From JAYWIG01 sp043789035 (GTDB lineage: Bacteria > Pseudomonadota > Gammaproteobacteria > Burkholderiales > Burkholderiaceae_E): a DNA stretch of 20,152 bases. Shown here in pieces: positions 13,282 through 20,152 of this stretch. A program made the translations under genes and the position numbers. The stretch covers positions 1-20,152 of the forward strand of contig JAYWIG010000029.1 in the NCBI GenBank assembly GCA_043789035.1. Direction: 5' to 3'. The notes under the pieces were generated by a model. It was given only the letters and a program-made list of their open reading frames with translations, had not been told where the DNA came from and made no database searches. Each line of letters begins with the position of its first letter. The first letter of the stretch is position 1.

Positions 13282-16200
13282 TCACAGTTTGTGTTGATCC
13301 CCAAGTCTCGTTGTGAAACACACAAGGCCATTGGTTGTTTCAAACTCGACTGAAATTGAGGGGCTGTTGGTTTCCCGATTAGCCTTAGAAGCCGATACTA
13401 TTGCCACTGAGTTTTCTAAAACAATTGTCGATTCAATGGTCTTATAGCTGTAACTAAAGTCATCATCAACTTGCTGCAATGGTACGTCGAAAGCGATATC
13501 ACTTTTACGATCAACTGCCGCTGATAACGGTTCGTAAGTTCCGGAGCTAATCACAGAAAGAATATGCACTGGTTTTTTCCCGGTGGCATTGACGCAGAGA
13601 CTGGAGACGCAGCTTAAATGATAGTCTCCGCTGAGTATGACAACGTTCTCGATCTCGTTCAGCGCGATGAATTTTAGGAATTGGTTGAATGAGGCCGGAT
13701 ATCCGTCCCAGCCATCCTCCCGTAAGCCGTAAATTGGGTTTCCACCCGCTTCAGGAAAAATCGTGTTGTGAAGTGGAAACACCACACTAGGTGACACTAT
13801 AAAGAAAGGGTATTGGCTATGTTGATGCCTTTTTAAACTCGCTTTAAGTGCCTCAAATTGTTGGGTTGAGCAAATTTTGGCCGATCCGAAATTATCAATC
13901 GTGCGAGGCTCCCTCTCACTTCTGGTGTCCATCACGAAGAAGGGGTATCCACCGTTCATTAGACTAAACCAACGTTGCAAACCAGTTTCGTCAGGAGATA
14001 GTTGCCGTTGGTATACCTGATAGAAATTCTCTAGAGTTTTATCGATATTGTTTTGAACCGGCGTAGGACAGTAGCCGTTGCGAAACTCATGGTCATCGAG
14101 CATGGTGTAAAGTGGAATTCTTGAGAAAACGCTTCGCACTGCCGGATTGGCAAGCCACTGCACATACGGTTGCTCGAAGGTTGCAAATCCAGCCGCTGCG
14201 CCCATGTCCATCACTGATGCGTCCATATATACCTGATCGCCAACTGCGAGAATGAAATCAGGAACGCGGTATCCGATATCGTCGGGAATTTCCCTTTGAT
14301 TAGACTCTGTAAGGGTGTCAAGTCGATTAGAAATTTTCTGATACACCGCGCCAGATATTTCACGATCAATCGGTGAATTCGGTGCCTGGCAACTCACTAA
14401 GGCGAAATCAATTCGCGAAGCAGCAACCTTAATAAGTTGCAGGGGATCATCCGCCGCGATCGCAGAATCTCTCGAGATGAAAATACTAGGGAATTGTTTT
14501 TGCCTATCTAAACTCGGAAACCCCAAAGCATCTATTTCTGCGTTGGTTTGGTCGCGGGCAAAAGTGCCTTCTGAAATGCCTCTTTCAATGCGCGCGAAAA
14601 GTTGTGATTGTTCTAAAGGGGGTAATCTAAGTGTGACAACATCGCTGTTTTGTTTTAATGCATCGAAGTATTGGGCCGGCAGTGCAAATACATTGCTGGT
14701 TCTGTCCAACGGCTCTTGATCGTGAATGGAAAATAAGACGACTCTTACGCCGTCGCTACTACGGGCGCCTTCGGTTTCAAAAAATGCTTTGTCCAGATCA
14801 AGTTCAAAATAAATAACATTGGTTGAGATTTCCTCTATGCCATCGTCTGGGCTGACGATTTTCTCAACGCGTAGATTTTTAAAAATTCGCAGTTCTTCGG
14901 AATTTGCTCCGGAATTCAAAGGCGAAACGTTAGATTTTTTGATTAAACACAATATGCTCTCAGGCGTTTGCGCAACTTTGTCGTGAGCAAATTGAACTCG
15001 TAACCGAAACCCCGCTTCGGTTCGCCTAAGCCAACCCATAGTTGGGCCAATTGTCGAGCTATATGCCGTGCGAACGTTGCGTTCATTTACCTTGCTTACA
15101 GCACGCTTTAATAATGGTGTTATTTCGCCTTTTAAGAACGAAACGATATGAGGCAATACGTCTTTGTGGGCGTTTTTCCCAAGCCATAAATCTTGGTGTC
15201 CGTAATTCGGAATTTGGCAGCTAAACGATTGTTTCTTAAGCTTGTCTTCGGTCGATAATTTGCGACTATTCTGCGCCCAAGCATTAGCGACAAGCAGGGC
15301 TGATCGTTCAGAGGTGGCGGTATGAAAAACACGATTCTCTTTGCCGCTTAGAAACAAAACTGGGAAGTCAATATGCGTATTAATCGAATTTACGCTGAGT
15401 AATACTTGACCATGCTTGTTAGTGAGCCTCCGTAATGCGGAGTAAAAAGTTGCCTGTGAATAGGCTTTTAAATGGACGCCACTAATCAGTCGGTGTAGTT
15501 GATTTAAAGTGCTTTTTCGCATGTTCTTAATATTCATGAGCGGTGCGTAGAGTGCGCTCATGCGGTTGTACTGCGCTAACCAAACAGGCGTTTTCCACCA
15601 ACTGCTTAATGCGAACCATTCTGACGGGCGATATACAAAGCTCGATAAAAACCAGTCGATTAATGGCGGTGAAGAAGGGTTATTGGTGCCTTTGTCACCG
15701 TTCGCTTTGTGGGCTTCACTTGGTGAAATCCGAGTGTCAAAGTAGTCATCACCGACAAACTGTCGTACCCAGGATAGCAGTGCGTTTCTTGCGTAGTTGT
15801 AGGCGGTGAGTTCGATGACAAAACCTACTTGGGTTAACACCAAGCTTGCAATCTTTCCGTTGAGCTTACCTTCGAGTAGCGGTTTGCTCAGCATGGCAAC
15901 GCCAATGCAGTGAGCGATGATATGGATTTTTGTATCACCTAATTCAGAATTGTCAGAGTTCACTTTGCGCCATTGTTCGATATAGCTGCAACTGGCGACA
16001 ATGTCTTCGTCACCAGTCTGATCGAAGCTAGAGTATTCCTTTCTATAGCTACTTGCACTGCTAGTTCGTAAGTCTACCAACCACACGTCAAAGTTATTAC
16101 TAATGAGCTCGGTAACAGCATTTTTCCCACTCGGAGTAAGTTGTGTAAATGTATTGGCAGAAGCGCCAAAACCATGAACTAGCAATACGCCAGGTTTGTC

Positions 16201-19200
16201 GCTGGGTTTCTTATTGCTATTACTATTGGCTCCTTGGGCATAGTGCGTGAGGCGTGCTTTTCCTATCGTGTGGTGAGTCATTTCCAAGCCTGGAATAGCG
16301 TTGGGTTCACTCGCACTTGGCTCAAACTCGCTGCTTGGCAGAACCTTGTAGGACATGGTTCTAAAAGTGAGCAAATGAGCCTGCAAAATTGCTCTAGAAA
16401 AAAATGTCACCAGACTACCGACATTCGCTAAGCTTGTCGTAAATTCCCGTTGCTGAAAAAGCTTTACCAAGTAGGTGTTGAAGTTGGCGAAATACGATAA
16501 GTCGGAACGGAGTCGACCGATATGTTGCAGTTCTGTTTGTCCTAGTTTTTGCAGAAAGACTTCCAATGTTGTGAATTGAACCCATGGGTTCGCTTTAAAA
16601 CTCCATCGAAAGTTTTTCTTGCCGACTAGTCGATCGCCTTTACCTAGCATCAACACATCACCTTTGGAGGGAACGCCTGCGCCGTTTAAGTTGCGCGGCA
16701 GGCCATCTACGGTTAAGTAAAAATCCTCGGTCACTACCATGTCATAGTGATACTCGCGTCTTTCGCCCACTACGCTAGACGCAGCCCAAGCAAGTTTGAG
16801 CTTTGCCCAAAGGCTGGCAGATTGGCCAGAGTAGGTTTGGCTCGATATGATTTCGCGCAGCAAATTAAAAAAATATCCATTACTCGTTGCCGCTGAGATC
16901 GCCCACAGTCTGCGTTGCGCAACCGACGACGGAATTCTCCGGGCAAACTTCACATGTCCTTCGACGGCAATACTGGCTTGTATAGCGTTTTGTTCGTCCC
17001 CGAAATAGACCTGCAACTTTGAAGCTTCGATTTGCAGGGCATGATCCGGATCATTTGTAAAATCGTAAATATTGAGTATCGGCCCAATCGATAGCTCCAT
17101 AGACAAACGCGCTGACTTATTTGGAGTGTTTACATTCTTCGGAAGATTGATCAACCCAAGCATTCGTTCAGACAGTTGTATGCCGGACGGCAGCATCGCC
17201 TCGACGCTTGAGGCTGTTTCGGTAGGTGCAGGGGTTTGAAAGATTCTTTCGGTTAGATTTGCGATCGCCGTCGCTTTTGGTTTGCGATCCAATTGCCATA
17301 TCGAGATTAGCGATTCAATTGCTCGCTCTGCTACTGCGGTAATTGTTAGGCCCGGGTTGATGCCTAGGCTAGTCGGTATGACTGAGCCGTCGAGAATCAC
17401 TAATGACGAATGTACTTGGTTTGAATTGGGCGCGCGAAAAACTTGTCCTAAATGATTCACGACACCCGTACTGGAATCGTCAGACATTGGGCAGCCACCT
17501 AATGGGTGAACTGAAATCAACGGCCCTCGTTTTGCGCCGAACAAAAATTCGGCCATGACGGGTGAGAATGGTTCCCACGAAGGGTTAGCCAGTAGCTCAC
17601 CGCCGATTGCCGAATCCTTAATTAAATCCCGAAGAACATCATGGCTTTTTGTAAAGGTGTTCACCACTGGTGGCTGGCGAATACTTTCCCAGTCGACGTA
17701 GGTGCTGCCTTCGACAAAGCTATTATTGTCGGTTGCTTGTTTAGTGTCGAAAGAAGCGAGTCTTCCTTCGCTACGATCAAGACCAAACATTGCGTAAATT
17801 TGCTGATGTGTCATTCGGCTAGGATCAGCAGATAGTGGTTCGATAAGACTGGAGCTTTTAAGTGAAGATTCATCGCCATCAGTGAACTTTCGGAGAAATG
17901 CACCGTTTCCCAAAACCTCTGCGAATATCCAGCGTAAAGGTCCTGCTGCCGCCAACTCTTGAATAACCGGGCCGTCACCTGTTTTTGCCCATTTCCCATA
18001 ATCACGTAGGTCGATCATGGATGTAATGGTTGGGCCGACTCCGCGAAATCTTGCGCCTACTACAGGGTTACCAATAGAATTTGTAGGCACGTTATGGTTA
18101 TAACCGACGGCGATCATGTCACCATTGCCTGAAAAACGGCTCCCGATATTTTTAGGGCTGCCCACCAGGGTTTGCTGTTTCTCTTGTGCAAGAGCATCGG
18201 ATTTTTGAAGAATTTCTGTGCTGCCTAAAGTGCCTGCCGACAAAATCACGCGTTTGCATCGAATCTTGATTGCGTCACCCAGAGTTTGTTTCAAACTGAG
18301 TTGCGTAGGCGAAACATGGACATGCCAAAGTTCGTCCGATATTCGTTCTACCGAGGTGACGGCAGCGTCGACATAAATCTTCGCGCCATATTTGAATGCA
18401 CTCGTAAGGTAGGTTCTATCCAGCGTGTTTTTTGCGCCAAAGTTACAACCCGAAAAACAATCGCCACATTGAATACACTCGTTCTGTAAAACACCGTGAA
18501 CATTTTTTCGGGCAGAAAAAGTGACTGCAATCGGTGGAGTCTCGAATCGATCCGATAGGCCGCAACCATTGGCGAGCGCGCTGACTGCCTGTCCTTTCTG
18601 CGGCAGGCTTTTAAAAGCCACTTTTGAAGAAGATACCGTCGCATCACTCATTGGCAAGCCATTCGGAGTTCGTTCCGGCTCAATGGCGGCAAGTGCCTTC
18701 CTATAAAAAGGCTCTAGTGATGTTAAGGTGATTTCCTTTGGCCATGCGCGTTGCTCTAAGGTTTCGCTTTTAATATCAAACACGGAGGCTAATGGCCTAG
18801 CCATAACACCGGCATTAATCAACGAGCCACCCCCAAGCCCGTTACCAACTAAAACATTGACGTCTGCACTTAACCGGACATCAAATAATGCCGATGGATT
18901 TCCAAAACTCTTCTTCGCTGCCCAAGCACCTATCCTTACCTGATTAGGCAGGTCAGCTAACGAAGTAGGAAAGCTACCGAGTGGATATTCTTGACCGCGT
19001 TCGAGCACACACAGCTTATCTCCAAGATGCTCTGCGAGTCTAGCCGCAGCAACTGATCCTCCATAGCCCGTTCCAACGACGACAACTTCAAAATCAACTT
19101 CATGATTGCTAGTCGGTTTGGCGGTGTTTTGTTTTTTGTTTTGATCTAGGCGGCTTGCAAGAGCTTCAATGCTCTCGGAGATGATGTGATGTCGATACCG

Positions 19201-19203
19201 CAT
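13282..19203 (-). CDS. Giant fusion: GMC flavoprotein, alpha/beta hydrolase, PhoD-like phosphatase
   Basis: One uninterrupted frame of 1973 codons holds three enzyme modules. (1) Residues ~1-645 are a cholesterol-oxidase-like GMC oxidoreductase: FAD motif VVVGTGYGGS (Gly44-Gly49), GNGLGGGSLINAG, the cysteine cluster CX2CX2CX3C (Cys243, 246, 249, 253), and catalytic pair His566 (HPLGGCP) and Asn616 (INPGLTI). (2) Residues ~690-960 are a region I cannot name, followed by an alpha/beta hydrolase (~985-1350) with oxyanion loop HGFG (1010), nucleophile Cys1099 in AHCIG, Asn1290 at the usual Asp position and His1336. (3) From ~1380, a beta-rich segment precedes a PhoD-like metallophosphatase (~1555-1970): GDQVYMD (Asp1656), LDDHEF (Asp1703, Asp1704, His1705) and SGDYHLS (Asp1860, His1862). 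There is no signal peptide, so it is probably cytoplasmic. AGAAGG six bases before ATG 19203 supports the start. Substrates are unknown; a sterol or lipid-like ester is a guess. Confidence 0.88.
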   Translation of the reverse strand: MRYRHHIISESIEALASRLDQNKKQNTAKPTSNHEVDFEVVVVGTGYGGSVAAARLAEHLGDKLCVLERGQEYPLGSFPTSLADLPNQVRIGAWAAKKSFGNPSALFDVRLSADVNVLVGNGLGGGSLINAGVMARPLASVFDIKSETLEQRAWPKEITLTSLEPFYRKALAAIEPERTPNGLPMSDATVSSSKVAFKSLPQKGQAVSALANGCGLSDRFETPPIAVTFSARKNVHGVLQNECIQCGDCFSGCNFGAKNTLDRTYLTSAFKYGAKIYVDAAVTSVERISDELWHVHVSPTQLSLKQTLGDAIKIRCKRVILSAGTLGSTEILQKSDALAQEKQQTLVGSPKNIGSRFSGNGDMIAVGYNHNVPTNSIGNPVVGARFRGVGPTITSMIDLRDYGKWAKTGDGPVIQELAAAGPLRWIFAEVLGNGAFLRKFTDGDESSLKSSSLIEPLSADPSRMTHQQIYAMFGLDRSEGRLASFDTKQATDNNSFVEGSTYVDWESIRQPPVVNTFTKSHDVLRDLIKDSAIGGELLANPSWEPFSPVMAEFLFGAKRGPLISVHPLGGCPMSDDSSTGVVNHLGQVFRAPNSNQVHSSLVILDGSVIPTSLGINPGLTITAVAERAIESLISIWQLDRKPKATAIANLTERIFQTPAPTETASSVEAMLPSGIQLSERMLGLINLPKNVNTPNKSARLSMELSIGPILNIYDFTNDPDHALQIEASKLQVYFGDEQNAIQASIAVEGHVKFARRIPSSVAQRRLWAISAATSNGYFFNLLREIISSQTYSGQSASLWAKLKLAWAASSVVGERREYHYDMVVTEDFYLTVDGLPRNLNGAGVPSKGDVLMLGKGDRLVGKKNFRWSFKANPWVQFTTLEVFLQKLGQTELQHIGRLRSDLSYFANFNTYLVKLFQQREFTTSLANVGSLVTFFSRAILQAHLLTFRTMSYKVLPSSEFEPSASEPNAIPGLEMTHHTIGKARLTHYAQGANSNSNKKPSDKPGVLLVHGFGASANTFTQLTPSGKNAVTELISNNFDVWLVDLRTSSASSYRKEYSSFDQTGDEDIVASCSYIEQWRKVNSDNSELGDTKIHIIAHCIGVAMLSKPLLEGKLNGKIASLVLTQVGFVIELTAYNYARNALLSWVRQFVGDDYFDTRISPSEAHKANGDKGTNNPSSPPLIDWFLSSFVYRPSEWFALSSWWKTPVWLAQYNRMSALYAPLMNIKNMRKSTLNQLHRLISGVHLKAYSQATFYSALRRLTNKHGQVLLSVNSINTHIDFPVLFLSGKENRVFHTATSERSALLVANAWAQNSRKLSTEDKLKKQSFSCQIPNYGHQDLWLGKNAHKDVLPHIVSFLKGEITPLLKRAVSKVNERNVRTAYSSTIGPTMGWLRRTEAGFRLRVQFAHDKVAQTPESILCLIKKSNVSPLNSGANSEELRIFKNLRVEKIVSPDDGIEEISTNVIYFELDLDKAFFETEGARSSDGVRVVLFSIHDQEPLDRTSNVFALPAQYFDALKQNSDVVTLRLPPLEQSQLFARIERGISEGTFARDQTNAEIDALGFPSLDRQKQFPSIFISRDSAIAADDPLQLIKVAASRIDFALVSCQAPNSPIDREISGAVYQKISNRLDTLTESNQREIPDDIGYRVPDFILAVGDQVYMDASVMDMGAAAGFATFEQPYVQWLANPAVRSVFSRIPLYTMLDDHEFRNGYCPTPVQNNIDKTLENFYQVYQRQLSPDETGLQRWFSLMNGGYPFFVMDTRSEREPRTIDNFGSAKICSTQQFEALKASLKRHQHSQYPFFIVSPSVVFPLHNTIFPEAGGNPIYGLREDGWDGYPASFNQFLKFIALNEIENVVILSGDYHLSCVSSLCVNATGKKPVHILSVISSGTYEPLSAAVDRKSDIAFDVPLQQVDDDFSYSYKTIESTIVLENSVAIVSASKANRETNSPSISVEFETTNGLVCFTTRLGDQHKL

Positions 19204-19235
19204 TAACGGCCTTCTAAATTAGTCGGGTTATTGTC

Positions 19236-20152
19236 TTAAAGATCTACGATATCGATGAGCGTCCGTTTCAATTCCAATGGGTCAATTGGCTTTCTCATTA
19301 TCGGGAGCTCTGCTTCTAGTTCGATCAGGCGAGGATCGCTGCTTGCGTCGCCTGTAATCATGATGGTTGCAGTTGAATTAAGGAGTTCTGCATTTTGGTC
19401 GAGAAACTCTAGCCCGTTTTGAGAGTTACCCAATCTAAAATCAACAAGCAGTACCAAGTAGGAATGCTGTTGAATTAATTCAATAGCTCGTGTAGTTGAG
19501 TCTGCTTTATCGGTAATGCAGCCCCACGCATTAAGAAGTGCCTCTAGGCTGTCTCGTATGTCTGGATCGTCGTCCAGGACTAAGATCCGCTTGCCTTCCA
19601 AAACGTCCGAAGCCGGTTCAGATGTTGCGAGCAAGGGCAAGGGCGAAGGGGGTGTGCTTCCGAGTAACAGTAAACTAAACGTTGTCCCATTGGCATCGCT
19701 TTTTAGGGTGCAACTAACGTCCATTAACGCGGCAACACGGCGCACGATTGCCAAACCCAAGCCTAAACCCTGCGCGCGGTCTCTTGCGGGGTTCTTGAGC
19801 TGGTAGAACTCTTCAAAAATCGCTTCTTGTTCAGAAGGCGGAATCTCAAATCCATCGTCGTAAACGTCTAATCGAATTTGTGATGCCTGAACTAACGCAA
19901 CGCTTACCGTTACTTGAGTTCTGGCACCATGTTTGAAGGCATTGTCAACTAAATTGCGGATAATGCGCTCCACCAAGATCGGGTCTGCTGCAAGATAAAT
20001 GCCATCAGGTACTAAGTTGTTGAATTTCTTTCCGTTGTGCTCTGCTAGTTGAGTAAATTCTTTCGTGAGCCTCCAGAGGATCTCGCTGAGGTTAACCGTC
20101 CGGAACATCGGTTTGATCGCATTGGTGTCCAGTTGCGATACATCCAAAAGTG
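19236..20152 (-). CDS. Hybrid sensor histidine kinase with receiver domain, 5'-truncated
   Basis: The frame is open to the window edge, so the N-terminal sensor and most of the HisKA domain lie beyond it; TTG at 20147 is internal. The visible part starts LLDVSQLD, typical of the HisKA end. The HATPase domain follows with N-box IIRNLVDNAFKHG, G1 box YDDGFEIPPSEQ, F-box IFEEFYQL and G2 box GLGLGLAIVRR. A receiver domain (visible residues ~187-303) has the acidic DDD, phospho-acceptor Asp236 in VDFRL, ITGDAS and Lys in MRKPI. The G1 box departs from the usual DxGxG: the second Gly is Glu, which may weaken nucleotide binding. It lies 32 bases upstream of the giant fusion gene on the same strand, so the two are probably co-transcribed. 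Its signal is unknown. Confidence 0.88.
   Translation of the reverse strand, partial: LLDVSQLDTNAIKPMFRTVNLSEILWRLTKEFTQLAEHNGKKFNNLVPDGIYLAADPILVERIIRNLVDNAFKHGARTQVTVSVALVQASQIRLDVYDDGFEIPPSEQEAIFEEFYQLKNPARDRAQGLGLGLAIVRRVAALMDVSCTLKSDANGTTFSLLLLGSTPPSPLPLLATSEPASDVLEGKRILVLDDDPDIRDSLEALLNAWGCITDKADSTTRAIELIQQHSYLVLLVDFRLGNSQNGLEFLDQNAELLNSTATIMITGDASSDPRLIELEAELPIMRKPIDPLELKRTLIDIVDL

Noticed and set aside
15543..15809. Open frames on + inside the giant gene, including 88-codon Cys-rich ones
   Set aside because: They are opposite the conserved hydrolase module with no ribosome-binding site or recognisable protein family.
13282..19203. The giant frame as several separate genes
   Set aside because: The frame has no stop between modules, the domains are joined by in-frame linkers, and I saw no convincing internal ribosome-binding site with a start at the module borders, so one polypeptide is the simplest reading. 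An assembly error cannot be fully excluded.

Overview
The window looks like chromosomal DNA of a mid-GC proteobacterium, most likely a betaproteobacterium of the Burkholderiales type. This rests on an AroG-type DAHP synthase close downstream of tldD (a pairing I recall from Burkholderiales), a DUF1223 protein, an NMT1/THI5-like ABC importer next to xdhC, and Shine-Dalgarno-led genes throughout. I could not run a search, so the taxonomy is inference. I see no rRNA, tRNA, CRISPR array, insertion sequence or phage gene.

Left part (1-4482, all on +): the 3' part of tldD, a benE-type benzoate/H+ symporter gene, then a roughly 200-base leader before a DAHP synthase gene. That leader holds an unlisted 27-codon ORF with a run of Phe, Trp and Tyr codons, two mutually exclusive hairpins and an intrinsic terminator. 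This is the layout of a ribosome-mediated transcription attenuator for the first step of aromatic amino acid synthesis. A small cyclic-nucleotide-binding-domain protein follows.

Middle part (4494-7814, all on -): a substrate-binding protein gene, an intrinsic terminator, an ABC ATPase gene, a permease gene and a PduO/MMAB-type cob(I)alamin adenosyltransferase gene, in transcription order. Divergent from this is xdhC (xanthine dehydrogenase maturation), then a DUF1223 thioredoxin-like secreted protein. A cytidine-deaminase-fold nucleobase/nucleoside deaminase lies on -. With xdhC it hints at purine catabolism and suggests, without proving, that the importer may carry a purine-like substrate. 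Between DUF1223 and the deaminase lies a fossil: about 34 codons of an acyl-CoA dehydrogenase C-terminus on -.

Right part (10325-20152): on +, a biotinyl-domain/carboxyltransferase fusion, a DUF1653 gene and a PfkB-family kinase gene that overlaps it. On -, converging with these, is a very large gene (1973 codons). It joins a cholesterol-oxidase-like GMC flavoprotein, an intermediate region, an alpha/beta hydrolase with a Cys nucleophile and a PhoD-like metallophosphatase in one polypeptide. Thirty-two bases upstream of it, and so probably co-transcribed, is the 3' part of a hybrid histidine kinase with a C-terminal receiver domain.

The items most worth a second look are the aromatic leader/attenuator (2390-2530), the three-enzyme giant protein (13282-19203), the acyl-CoA dehydrogenase fossil (9621-9722) and the BCCP-carboxyltransferase fusion without a biotin carboxylase beside it.
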